From assembly GCA_019115685.1 (NCBI GenBank), contig DXDC01000432.1:1-15410 (forward strand): a stretch of DNA of 15,410 bases, written 5' to 3'. Below, piece after piece: positions 6,800 through 13,935 of this stretch. Below the pieces are notes generated by a model, which saw only the letters and a list, made by a program, of their open reading frames with translations, did not search any database and was not told the origin of the DNA. The stretch's first letter is position 1; every line of letters starts with the position of its first letter. Origin of the DNA: Candidatus Agrococcus pullicola. Its GTDB lineage: Bacteria; Actinomycetota; Actinomycetes; Actinomycetales; Microbacteriaceae. Made by a program: the position numbers and the translations under genes.

Positions 6800-7690
6800 C
6801 TACGTGTCCAGATCATCACTGAGGGCATCGGCAATCACCTCGCCCATTTCAGAAAAACGATTGAACGCCCCTCTTCGCTTCTTCAAAACTCCCCGATACA
6901 ACGAGTGCAGCACCAAGGAATGGCTCACTCGACTCAGGTGAGGGTCGATGTCATTACTTCTGCCGACCGGCCCTGTCACTAATGAAATATCAGCTGCTTT
7001 CGTAATCGGCGATTGGGCGAAGCTTGTCAAAGCAATCACCTTGGCACCATCGTGTTTCGCCGACGCCGCCGTTCGCAAAGTATGTGTATTGGCGCCTGAG
7101 TAGGTCACAGCCAAAACGACGTCACCTTTCCCCATCTGCCTGGCTGCAAACTGCTGTGTAAATACATCAGCCGGAGAAAGCACTGTCAGCCCAAGCGCAA
7201 TGAGTCGAATCACAGTGTCTTGTGTAGGGGGTAACGAGAACCCGGATGCACTGATAAGAATACGGTCAGCATCGATGAGCGCATCTACCGCCCTGTCAAA
7301 TGCTTCCTGCGACAGCAACTGCTGACTGACTTCGATTGCTTCAGAAGCCTCGCGGAATACCTCTTCGAGCACATGCCTATCCGTTGGGCTCTGCTCCAAC
7401 GGCTCTTTCGCGAGCTCAATCCGCAGATGCTGATAGCCGCGAAATCCAACGTTCTGACAGGCACGGATCACCGTGGCAGGAGAGCATTTGGCCAGCCTCG
7501 CGAGTTCAGCAGTCGAAGTCTCCGCAATGCTTGTCAGGTTCTCAAGGATCGCCTGAACAACGCGCCCCTCACTCGGACCGAGCTGAGGCAATGCCGCGCG
7601 CAAACGGAGAAGAGCCGAACTCTCTCCCTGGGCTTGGTTCAGTTGTCCGTCCACATCGGTATCTTCTCGTGCATTCGTATTGTCCAGCAA
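6800..7690 (-). CDS. RpiR/MurR-family transcriptional regulator (HTH + SIS)
   Basis: A cytoplasmic DNA-binding regulator of 296 residues if started at TTG 7690. The N-terminal helix-turn-helix domain (about 26-100) has the family pattern, with TAELARLAKCSPATVIR and GFRGYQHLR. The C-terminal SIS sugar-isomerase fold (about 125-260) includes SASGFS and TYSGANT, the type of loop that binds phosphosugars. Family members sense sugar phosphates and usually repress, sometimes activate, neighbouring catabolic genes. It precedes the phosphatase-ABC operon in the same direction with a 236-nt gap that contains that operon's promoter. The start is uncertain: TTG 7690 has no good ribosome site, and GTG 7654 (preceded by GAGAAG) is a fair alternative that leaves both domains intact. 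GC content is lower than in the genes to its right. Confidence 0.9.
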   Translation of the reverse strand: MLDNTNAREDTDVDGQLNQAQGESSALLRLRAALPQLGPSEGRVVQAILENLTSIAETSTAELARLAKCSPATVIRACQNVGFRGYQHLRIELAKEPLEQSPTDRHVLEEVFREASEAIEVSQQLLSQEAFDRAVDALIDADRILISASGFSLPPTQDTVIRLIALGLTVLSPADVFTQQFAARQMGKGDVVLAVTYSGANTHTLRTAASAKHDGAKVIALTSFAQSPITKAADISLVTGPVGRSNDIDPHLSRVSHSLVLHSLYRGVLKKRRGAFNRFSEMGEVIADALSDDLDT

Positions 7691-7858
7691 GAATCCATCA
7701 ACTCGACAACCGGGCCACCCGGCGAAAATCCATGCTTGTGCTTAATTCGCAACTGCATGTTCTGCGCTCTTGATCGGATCTTGCACAGAAGCCTCAAACT
7801 CCTGCACTAGACTTGGTTCTGACTCTTGCCCAAGCTTGTATCGCACGGAAGGCTCACT

Positions 7859-8380
7859 GTGAAGCTTCGTCTTGTCGCCGCGGCAATCGCCGGTCTCGCC
7901 CTCGCCATAGGACTCACCGGCTGCAACATGCTGACCCCTCAGGCAACCACCAACCAGTACAACCCTGGTGACGGCTTGAACGGGGAAACCGGCGAGGTCG
8001 CCTTCCGCAATGCCCTACTCGTCGTGGACGCAGACGACCCGTCACGCGGCAGTCTCAACGTCACGTTCATCAACGAGTCCGACTCTCCGCAGCAGATGAG
8101 CGTCCAGGTCGGCGATCAGCAGGTACAGATTCCGCTGCAGCCCGGCGTCTCGGTCTTCGGCTACCAGGACAACCAGATCGTACTGCCGGTCGATAACCCG
8201 GTAGCCGGCTCTACCATGACGGCGGCATTCGCCGTTGACGGTGGCGAATCGGTAACGATCGACATCCAAGTGTTCTCTACCGAAGCGATCGGTTATGAAG
8301 ACCTCGGCCCGACGCCTGACCCCGTCGACCCCTCAGAGGACGAGCAGGCAGAGGACGAGCAGACCGAAGACGAGCAGTGA
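7859..8380 (+). CDS. Secreted lipoprotein with acidic repeat tail (LpqE-like?)
   Basis: A 173-residue surface lipoprotein. GTG 7859 is chosen because GGAAGG lies 6 nt upstream and it places a classical signal at the N-terminus: MKLR, a hydrophobic Ala/Leu/Ile core and lipobox LTGC with Cys22. The mature part opens with TTNQYNPGDGLNGETGEV, then a predicted beta-rich domain (VAFRNALLVVDADD, LNVTFINESD), resembling small actinobacterial lipoproteins of the LpqE kind; this similarity is from memory and moderate. The last 15 residues are three pentapeptides, SEDEQ, AEDEQ and TEDEQ. It is convergent with regX3 with only 10 nt between stops and no terminator in that space. The upstream gap (7691-7858) is shared with the divergent RpiR gene; a weak TAGACT at 7808 may be its -10. 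Function is unknown. Confidence 0.8.
   Translation: MKLRLVAAAIAGLALAIGLTGCNMLTPQATTNQYNPGDGLNGETGEVAFRNALLVVDADDPSRGSLNVTFINESDSPQQMSVQVGDQQVQIPLQPGVSVFGYQDNQIVLPVDNPVAGSTMTAAFAVDGGESVTIDIQVFSTEAIGYEDLGPTPDPVDPSEDEQAEDEQTEDEQ
8333..8377 (+). repeat. Three tandem 15-bp repeats encoding an acidic tail
   Basis: Three consecutive 15-bp units encode SEDEQ, AEDEQ and TEDEQ immediately before the lipoprotein stop codon. The first two nucleotide units differ only in the first codon; the third also has a synonymous GAG/GAA change. The array would be prone to slippage in whole pentapeptides without breaking the frame. Confidence 0.8.
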
Positions 8381-8390
8381 GTCCCTCCCG

Positions 8391-9071
8391 CTAGGACTCG
8401 AAGCGGTATCCCACCCCACGAACGGTCAGCAGCTGTTTCGGGTTTGATGGGTCGAGTTCGATCTTCGACCGCAGTCGCTTGATGTGCACGTCCAGGGTCT
8501 TCGTGTCACCGAAGTAGTCAACGCCCCACACGCGATCGATCAGCTGCCCGCGGGTCAGCACTCTGCCACTGTTGCGCATGAGGTATTCGAGCAGCTCGAA
8601 CTCCTTCAGCGGCATCGCAACGTCGGCGCCATCAACGGTCACCGAGTGCCGGTCGGTGTCGAGACGCACTCTCCCCGACTCGACGATCGCATCCGAGACG
8701 TCCTCGTCGGTCTGGTGTCGCCTCAGGACGGCGCGGATGCGCGCCACAAGCTCCCTCGTCGAGTACGGCTTGGTCACGTAATCGTCAGCGCCCAGTTCGA
8801 GCCCAACGACTTTGTCGACCTCAGTGTCCTTCGCCGTCACCATGATGATGGGGACTCCAGAACGTGCTCGCAGTTCGCGGCACACTTCGGTTCCGCTTTT
8901 ACCGGGAAGCATGAGGTCGAGCAGCACAAGGTCGGCTGGTTCGGCATCGAAGGTCGCGATCGCACGATCGCCATCCTCGACCACGGCGACGACATACCCT
9001 TCGCGCTCCAGCAGGAACGCGAGCGGCTCCGCGATAGCGACTTCGTCCTCGACGATAAGAATACGTGTCAT
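8391..9071 (-). CDS. regX3: Response regulator, OmpR/PhoB family (RegX3-like)
   Basis: A cytoplasmic transcription factor of 226 residues. The receiver domain (1-115) has acidic residues 8-10, phospho-acceptor Asp52 in LLDLMLPG, Thr79 and Lys101 in VTKPYS. The winged-helix DNA-binding domain (about 125-226) includes MPLKEFELLEYLM and KTLDVHIKRLRSKIE and ends in VRGVGYRFES. ATG 9071 overlaps the stop of the kinase gene (ATGA) and has a strong AGGAGG site inside the kinase's last codons, so the pair is coupled. Neighbouring senX3-like kinase and phoU identify the phosphate-limitation system known as SenX3-RegX3 in mycobacteria and corresponding to PhoR-PhoP in Streptomyces. It probably binds the PHO-box array between senX3 and phoU. 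The frame is open upstream to 9146, but the ATG is clearly the start. Confidence 0.93.
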   Translation of the reverse strand: MTRILIVEDEVAIAEPLAFLLEREGYVVAVVEDGDRAIATFDAEPADLVLLDLMLPGKSGTEVCRELRARSGVPIIMVTAKDTEVDKVVGLELGADDYVTKPYSTRELVARIRAVLRRHQTDEDVSDAIVESGRVRLDTDRHSVTVDGADVAMPLKEFELLEYLMRNSGRVLTRGQLIDRVWGVDYFGDTKTLDVHIKRLRSKIELDPSNPKQLLTVRGVGYRFES

Positions 9072-10216
9072 TCCTTGTCCTCCTGGCTTGGATCTACGTA
9101 GGGAAGTCTGATGGTGAACGTCGAGCCCTCCCCTGGCTTCGACCACACCGACACCGAGCCACCGTGACTTCTGGTCACGTGCTTCACAATGGAGAGGCCG
9201 AGTCCCGTCCCACCCGTGTGCCGGCTCCTGGCAGGGTCGACCCGATAGAAGCGCTCGAACACTCGTTGCTGTTCTGAGGCGTCGATCCCGATGCCCTTGT
9301 CGGTGACTGCGATCTCAACGCCATCCTCGGTCCGTCTGACTCCGACCCCAACGTGCTCGTGATCATCGGAGTAGGTCACGGCGTTCGCCACGAGGTTCTT
9401 GAGCGCTGTCGTCAGCATCTGCTGGTCGCCCATGACCGAGACGTCTTCGACGACGCGCGCGGTCAACCGGATGCGTTTCGCCTCCGCGGCAACACGATTC
9501 GCGTCGAAGGCGGCGTCCACGATGTCGGCGACTTTCACGGGCACCGCGCTTTCGAGCGGGTTCACGGTCTGGATATACGTCAGATCGATGATCTCCTTCG
9601 TCATCGTCCCGAGACGCTGAGCCTCCCGCCGCAGACGCCCGGTGAAGCTGCGCACCCGCTCGAGATCGTCACCGGCCGCGTCGATCGCATCCGAGAGCAG
9701 CGCGATCGCGCCGACCGGCGTCTTCAATTCATGCGACACGTTCGCGATGAAGTCACGGCGCACGCTGTTGAGCCGTTCCTCCTCCGTGTGATCGTCTGTC
9801 AGCAGCAACATGTACTTCGCGCCCAGCGGCGCGGCACGCACGTGCAGAATAATCTGCTGATCGTCGGAGAACCTGCCCTGCGTAAGCTCGACGGTCCGGC
9901 TGACAGGAGCGCTCTTCTCTCTCGAATCGTCGATGACCTCGAGGATGCTGCTGTGCACGATCTTGCCGTCAGCAACCAGCCCGAGCAGTTGTGCGCCAGG
10001 GGATGCACGCAGCACCGTATTGCTGTGGTCGAGAATAATGCCGCCCGATTCGAGTGCGAGCACGACTTCCACAACACCGCTCGGGATGCTTTCCGTCGTG
10101 AGTTCGAGCGCTGCCCGGCCTCGACGCTCCGAGTAATCGATGACCCAGTAGCCGGCGAGACCGACGAGCGCGCCGAACGCGAACGTGATGAGCACGATGA
10201 CAGCGGGATCTTGCAC
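9068..10216 (-). CDS. senX3: Sensor histidine kinase (SenX3-like)
   Basis: The membrane-bound partner of the response regulator, 382 residues. One N-terminal membrane segment (about 5-27) is followed directly by a PAS-like region (about 45-145), as is usual for SenX3, which lacks a large extracellular sensor. The HisKA box FIANVSHELKTP has His162. The ATPase part has an N-box with Asn274 and Asn278, a G1 box DKGIGID (306-312), an F box FERFYR and a G2 box GTGLGLS (336-342). The start is GTG 10216: no strong ribosome site is seen, but a -10-like TAGGCT ends 6 nt upstream, suggesting a leaderless message. The family is known to sense phosphate status through the Pst transporter and PhoU; no pst genes are in this window, but phoU is divergent next door. 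Confidence 0.93.
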   Translation of the reverse strand: MQDPAVIVLITFAFGALVGLAGYWVIDYSERRGRAALELTTESIPSGVVEVVLALESGGIILDHSNTVLRASPGAQLLGLVADGKIVHSSILEVIDDSREKSAPVSRTVELTQGRFSDDQQIILHVRAAPLGAKYMLLLTDDHTEEERLNSVRRDFIANVSHELKTPVGAIALLSDAIDAAGDDLERVRSFTGRLRREAQRLGTMTKEIIDLTYIQTVNPLESAVPVKVADIVDAAFDANRVAAEAKRIRLTARVVEDVSVMGDQQMLTTALKNLVANAVTYSDDHEHVGVGVRRTEDGVEIAVTDKGIGIDASEQQRVFERFYRVDPARSRHTGGTGLGLSIVKHVTRSHGGSVSVWSKPGEGSTFTIRLPYVDPSQEDKE

Positions 10217-10222
10217 CAGTCC

Positions 10223-10228
10223 AGCCTA
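10223..10228 (-). promoter_or_regulatory. Candidate -10 box of a leaderless senX3-regX3 transcript
   Basis: TAGGCT on the minus strand matches TANNNT and ends 6 nt before the GTG start codon, so transcription would begin at or beside the start codon. The expected -35 position (10246-10251) is a poor match to TTGACA but lies inside the first PHO-box unit, as expected for an activator-dependent promoter. Confidence 0.45.
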
Positions 10229-10244
10229 ATCCCGTCGGCGGGCC

Positions 10245-10299
10245 GGACACCGCCCGGTCAGCTGGCGTTCACCACCGTGGCACCAGGTGTTCACCTAGA
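10245..10299 (+). promoter_or_regulatory. PHO-box array: five 11-bp direct repeat units
   Basis: Five contiguous 11-bp units start at 10245, 10256, 10267, 10278 and 10289. Their first seven bases are GGACACC, GGTCAGC, GTTCACC, TGGCACC and GTTCACC. In Streptomyces, PhoP binds 11-bp direct repeat units whose first seven bases follow GTTCACC (second base G or T). Two units match exactly, two differ at one informative position and one is weaker. The array lies between divergent senX3 and phoU, touches the phoU -10 and covers the -35 region of senX3. It is very probably the RegX3 site for autoregulation and phoU control. Confidence 0.75.
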
Positions 10300-10301
10300 A
10301 T
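10296..10301 (+). promoter_or_regulatory. Candidate phoU -10 box
   Basis: TAGAAT fits the actinobacterial TANNNT consensus and is 60 nt upstream of the phoU ATG. Its -35 region (about 10273-10278) has no TTGACA-like sequence and is occupied by PHO-box units, which suits activation by the bound response regulator. Confidence 0.5.
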
Positions 10302-10361
10302 GGGGAGAATGGAGTGCGTGCGCCCCATGAAGCGGTGCGCCCCAACACGAACGGTAGGAAC

Positions 10362-11021
10362 ATGCGCGAAGTCTTCCAGCAGGAGCTGGCCGAAGTCCAG
10401 GAGCGTCTTGTCGCAATCGCCGAATCGGTGCACGAAGCGATCACCCTTGCTCAGCAGGCATTCAGCACCAGTGACGTCGCGCTCGCCGAGCGCGTCATCG
10501 AAGGCGATCAGCACATCGACGCACAAGCCGACGAGCTCGATGAGCTCGCGATCGACGTGATCGCCAGACAAGGGCCGGTAGCGCGCGACCTCCGCATCCT
10601 CGTCTCCTCGCTGCGGATCTCAGCCTCGCTCGAGCGGATGGGCGACCTGGCCCGCCACATCGCCACGCTGGCGCGCTACCGCTTCCCCGATGCGGTCGTT
10701 CCGGAACCCCTCATCACGACCTTCGAACGGATGGGGGAACTCGACATCGAGATCGCCCGCCTGAACGTCGAGTTGTTGAAGACCGAGAACATCGAGTTCT
10801 ACGAGAAGATCAGCGAACTCGACATCGAACTGGACGAACTGCACAAGAGCGTCTTCGACAGCGTCCTGGCAGAAGAGTGGAACGAGCCCGCGAACGCAAC
10901 CGTCGACGTCACGCTCGCGAGCCGCTACCACGAGCGCTTCGCGGACCACGCCGTGACGATCGGAAAGAAGATCCAGTACCTCAGCACCGGCGACTGGGCA
11001 CCGGTCGAAGAAGAGCTCTAA
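10362..11021 (+). CDS. phoU: Phosphate transport/signalling regulator PhoU
   Basis: A cytoplasmic all-helical protein of 219 residues, the usual length for PhoU. It has the opening MREVFQQELAEVQERL, a first three-helix-bundle repeat with SLRISASLERMGDLARHIA (about 85-105) and a second repeat ending in ASRYHERFADHAVTIGKKI, the two conserved acidic metal-site stretches (ERMGD and ERFADH). PhoU restrains the Pst transporter and its partner kinase when phosphate is plentiful. ATG 10362 is chosen over the in-frame GTG 10314 from the family N-terminus, although AGGA lies only 2 nt before it. It is divergent from senX3 across the PHO-box array, so kinase, regulator and PhoU probably respond to the same signal. 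A strong terminator follows. Confidence 0.95.
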   Translation: MREVFQQELAEVQERLVAIAESVHEAITLAQQAFSTSDVALAERVIEGDQHIDAQADELDELAIDVIARQGPVARDLRILVSSLRISASLERMGDLARHIATLARYRFPDAVVPEPLITTFERMGELDIEIARLNVELLKTENIEFYEKISELDIELDELHKSVFDSVLAEEWNEPANATVDVTLASRYHERFADHAVTIGKKIQYLSTGDWAPVEEEL

Positions 11022-11039
11022 CCGGCCCTGCAACTGTGA

Positions 11040-11070
11040 AAAAACGCCCCTGCTGCACAGGGGCGTTTTT
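11040..11070. terminator. Bidirectional intrinsic terminator between phoU and gpmA
   Basis: A perfect 13-bp stem, AAAAACGCCCCTG and CAGGGGCGTTTTT, with a 5-nt loop CTGCA. The A and T runs at its two ends supply a T-tract in both directions, and pairing can extend to 11036-11073 with one bulged A. It lies 19 nt after the phoU stop and 16 nt after the convergent gpmA stop, so it can end both transcripts. Confidence 0.93.
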
Positions 11071-11085
11071 CACTGATCTCTACTT

Positions 11086-11835
11086 TTACTTCTCGGAACC
11101 CTGACTTGCGACTGCGGCAGCTCCTGCGGCCGCTGCCTCCGGGTCGAGGTACTCGCCCTTGCCTGTGGCCTTAAGGCTCTCATCCAGCCGATACACGAGC
11201 GGAATGCCCGTCGGGATGTTGAGCGACGAGATCTCCTCGTCGCCGATGCCCTCGAGGTGCTTCACCAGGCCGCGGAGCGAGTTGCCGTGTGCCGCGACGA
11301 GCACGGTCTTGCCGTCCCGCAGATCGTCGGCGATCGCGCCCTCCCAGTAGGGCAGCAGGCGATCGATGACCTGCTTGAGCGCCTCGGTCTTCGGCTGTTC
11401 GCCGTCGATGTCGGCGTAGCGGGGGTCACCCGCCTGCGAAAAGTCGCTGTCGTCAGCGATCTCCGGCGGCGGAACGTCGAACGAACGGCGCCACAGCATG
11501 AACTGCTCTTCGCCGTACTGCTCGAGGGTTTCCGCCTTGTTCTTGCCCTGCAGGTCGCCGTAGTGGCGTTCGTTCAGTCGCCAGCTGCGACGAACTGGAA
11601 TCCAGGCGCGATCAGCAGCATCGAGCGCGATGTTCGCGGTCTGGATCGCGCGAGTGAGCAGCGAAGTGTGGACGACGTCGGGCCGGATGCCGCGCTCGCG
11701 GAGCATGACGCCTCCGCGTTCGGCCTCAGTGCACCCGAGGTTCGTGAGCCGGACATCCACCCAGCCGGTGAAGAGGTTCTGGGCATTCCATTCCGACTGA
11801 CCGTGCCGGAGCAGGATGAGCGTGCGTTCTGTCAT
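11086..11835 (-). CDS. gpmA: 2,3-bisphosphoglycerate-dependent phosphoglycerate mutase
   Basis: A glycolytic enzyme interconverting 3- and 2-phosphoglycerate through a phosphohistidine, acting in the cytoplasm. It has 249 residues, the usual size. Family features are the [10 protein letters not shown] motif with catalytic His11, [13 protein letters not shown], the acid Glu89 within [11 protein letters not shown], and the second catalytic His183 in [14 protein letters not shown]. The C-terminal tail is Ala-rich. The frame is open far upstream to 12267, but this is the antisense shadow of the neighbouring gene; ATG 11835 begins the family's N-terminus. No good ribosome site is visible, while a -10-like TAGAGT ends 7 nt upstream, which suggests a leaderless message. 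Linkage of gpm to senX3-regX3 is also known in mycobacteria. Confidence 0.96.
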   Translation of the reverse strand: MTERTLILLRHGQSEWNAQNLFTGWVDVRLTNLGCTEAERGGVMLRERGIRPDVVHTSLLTRAIQTANIALDAADRAWIPVRRSWRLNERHYGDLQGKNKAETLEQYGEEQFMLWRRSFDVPPPEIADDSDFSQAGDPRYADIDGEQPKTEALKQVIDRLLPYWEGAIADDLRDGKTVLVAAHGNSLRGLVKHLEGIGDEEISSLNIPTGIPLVYRLDESLKATGKGEYLDPEAAAAGAAAVASQGSEK

Positions 11836-11842
11836 GGAATCC

Positions 11843-11848
11843 ACTCTA
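11843..11848 (-). promoter_or_regulatory. Candidate -10 box of gpmA
   Basis: TAGAGT (TANNNT class) on the minus strand ends 7 nt before the gpmA ATG, placing the transcription start at the start codon. The -35 region is not recognisable. The whole divergent gap to the methyltransferase remnant is only 52 nt. Confidence 0.4.
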
Positions 11849-11887
11849 AGCCACACCGACTGAGCATGCGGGTGGAAGGATAGGAGC

Positions 11888-12655
11888 ATGCCGAAACCCC
11901 TTGGCCGCGCGACTCGATGCACGACCGGCGTGAACCGGCTCCGGAGGGTGGATCGGTGGATCGCGTCGTTGCCGGCAGTGCGCCGTGACGAAGCGCTCGT
12001 CGTCGATCTGGGGTTCGGCGCATCCGCGACGACAACACTCGAGCTGCACGAACGGCTGGTTCGGGTGAACCCCAGCGTCGAGGTCGTCGGGTTCGAGATC
12101 GATCCAGAGCGCGTTGCTCTGGCGAGGGAAGAGCTCGGGGCCGCAAAGGAATCCGGGCGCCCGCGACACGGTCGTGCTGTCGCAGCCGGGATTCTCAGCG
12201 GCAGCGCGAGTGTTCGATTCGAGCGCGGTGGTTTCGAGATACCGACCGGCAAGCCCGTGTCGGTCATCAGGGCTATGAACGTGCTGCGTTAGTACGAGGA
12301 GCACGAAGTACCGGACGGCCCGGAGACCGTGACGTTCGCGCTGAAGGTGGATGCCCTCGGATCGGAAGCGATGCCGTCGCCGTCCGTCCTGGCCGAGCGC
12401 TTGCCGAAGGCACTCATCCATCGCAACGTGCAGGGTGAGTCCGTCCACCGAGCACTTGCGGATCTCGACAGAGCCTGGGCTTCCGCTGCTCCGCTCGGGT
12501 CGTTCGGCGCGTCACAGCGCTGGGCGGGTGCGGTGGCGGGCATGCGCGAACGCGGTTGGCCCGTTCTGCACGAGCGCACGCGCACTCGGCTCGGTGAATT
12601 GACGCTGCCCTGGGCCTGCGTTCAACCAGCGAAGGGGCCTCTCGCGAAGCAGTGA
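11888..12655 (+). pseudogene. Decayed class I SAM-dependent methyltransferase gene
   Basis: One frame carries two halves of a single protein. The first 134 codons hold the SAM-binding region: [12 protein letters not shown] (motif I) and [11 protein letters not shown] with the acidic residue after strand 2, then IRAMNVLR. Codon 135 is an amber TAG at 12290-12292, where relatives, as I recall them, have Gln (NVLRQY). The same frame continues for 120 codons with conserved-looking sequence (PSVLAERLPKALIHRNVQGE and RTRLGELTLPW) to a TGA at 12653. Between YEEHEV and DGPETVTFAL the usual segment with the LxPGG turn appears to be missing, an in-frame deletion of perhaps 40 residues. A good ribosome site (AAGGATAGGAGC) precedes ATG 11888. 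It is divergent from gpmA. Two independent lesions argue for a true pseudogene, although a sequencing error could explain the stop alone. Confidence 0.75.
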
Positions 12656-12659
12656 GCCG

Positions 12660-13844
12660 CTAACGATCGCACGTACCGGTCGAGACGGGGGCATCCATGC
12701 TCCCGATGGCTTCGACAACCGGCAATAGCTCTTCGTTCGACATGGCGTAGCCGATATTGGAGCGCGTCTCGTCCTTGGCGAAGATCACGCCGGCGACTTC
12801 GCCGCTCTCCGTCAGGAGGGGCCCGCCCGAGTTCCCGGGTTCGACGACGGCTTCGAGCGTCAGCACCGATCGTTCTGACGCTGCGCCCCCGTAGATGTCC
12901 GTGACCGCGATGGTTCCCGACGCGGCGATAGCCGCCGGTACGTTGCGAAAAGCGCCACCGTGCGGGTACCCCTGCACGACCGCTGCGTCTCCCGGTCGCG
13001 CCGAATCGGCGATCCCCAGCGGCTGCGCCTCGACATCGGCCGCGATGACAGCGAGGTCTTGGGCGGGGTCGAAGTAGACGACCCTGCCGTCCTGTGCCCG
13101 CTCGCCGGGAAGCTCAACCAACACCGTCTCCACACCTGCCACGACGTGCGCGTTCGTCACGAGCATCCCGCCTTCCACGACGAATGCGCTACCGCTCTGG
13201 AGCGAGCCGCATGCCGGCGCCACGCCCGATACGCGCGCGACGGACATCGCTGCCTGGGCAAGCTCGGGGCTATCGGTTTCGATCCCGTCGAGATCCGGCG
13301 TCTGCGCGAAATCGACATCATCCAGCAGCCCGTCGATCGTGGGGAGCACGGTGTCGCCGAGTACCGCACCGTGCAACCTTGCCATGCCATCGGTGAGCGG
13401 AGCGGGCGTTACGTCGTCGATCGCCCGCAGGATGTTCGAGGAGGCGACCGAGGCGGACACGAACGGGATGCCCGCTGCAGCAATGCCGGCGCCCGTCAAC
13501 GACAGGGCGAGCGTAGCCGCGACCGTTGCAACGATCCCGCCCAGCAGTCGCTCTAGCACCCGTAGCTTCAACTTGTCGGCACCGCGACGAACAAGCGCCC
13601 CTACCGCAGCACCGCCACCGGCTCCGAGCAGCAGGAGTCCGACCGCGCTACCGATGACGGCCGTGCCGCGCCACGCATCATCCGTGACCGCCGCGCTGAC
13701 CATGGGCAGGACCCAGGGAGCCAGTACTCCCCCGACGACAAGACCGCAGATCATGCCGAGCGATGAGAACAACCCGATCCGCAAACCGGTGCCGAGCGCG
13801 CCGAGCAGCAACAGCACGATCAGGACATCGATGACTATCGGCAT
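12660..13844 (-). CDS. Membrane serine protease, MarP-like (CvpA-type N-terminus, trypsin-like domain)
   Basis: An integral membrane protease of 394 residues. The N-terminal third has four hydrophobic segments of the CvpA/colicin V production type (about 3-20, 25-48, 61-84 and 103-130). The rest is an extracytoplasmic chymotrypsin-fold domain with catalytic His233 (TNAHVV), Asp263 (AQDLAVI) and Ser339 (GNSGGP). Cys212 just before the protease domain and Cys392 at the very end match the disulfide pair of mycobacterial MarP (Rv3671c), which is needed for acid and oxidative stress resistance and cleaves cell-wall hydrolases. ATG 13844 has GGAGGAG upstream. Its stop is 4 nt from the convergent methyltransferase remnant, with no terminator between. 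A TAGCAT at 13897-13892 may be its -10. The role is inferred from the family. Confidence 0.93.
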   Translation of the reverse strand: MPIVIDVLIVLLLLGALGTGLRIGLFSSLGMICGLVVGGVLAPWVLPMVSAAVTDDAWRGTAVIGSAVGLLLLGAGGGAAVGALVRRGADKLKLRVLERLLGGIVATVAATLALSLTGAGIAAAGIPFVSASVASSNILRAIDDVTPAPLTDGMARLHGAVLGDTVLPTIDGLLDDVDFAQTPDLDGIETDSPELAQAAMSVARVSGVAPACGSLQSGSAFVVEGGMLVTNAHVVAGVETVLVELPGERAQDGRVVYFDPAQDLAVIAADVEAQPLGIADSARPGDAAVVQGYPHGGAFRNVPAAIAASGTIAVTDIYGGAASERSVLTLEAVVEPGNSGGPLLTESGEVAGVIFAKDETRSNIGYAMSNEELLPVVEAIGSMDAPVSTGTCDR

Positions 13845-13935
13845 GGAGTTCTCCTCCGCTCACGAAGTGGTCCGGCACACAGCCTCCGTGCATGCTATTC
13901 GCCGCGGCTATGGCGATCCCATGACGGGCGCGCGG

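Noticed and set aside
7710..7722. Small inverted repeat CCGGG-CCA-CCCGG upstream of the RpiR gene
   Set aside because: Only five base pairs with a three-base loop and no associated motif; expected by chance in GC-rich DNA.
9353..10330. Long plus-strand ORF opposite senX3
   Set aside because: It is antisense to a clear histidine kinase, rich in His, Arg and Asp as GC-rich shadows are, and lacks any family motif.
12290..12292. Programmed readthrough or amber-coded residue (such as pyrrolysine) in the methyltransferase
   Set aside because: No pyrrolysine genes or readthrough signal are seen, and the apparent internal deletion next to the stop favours decay.
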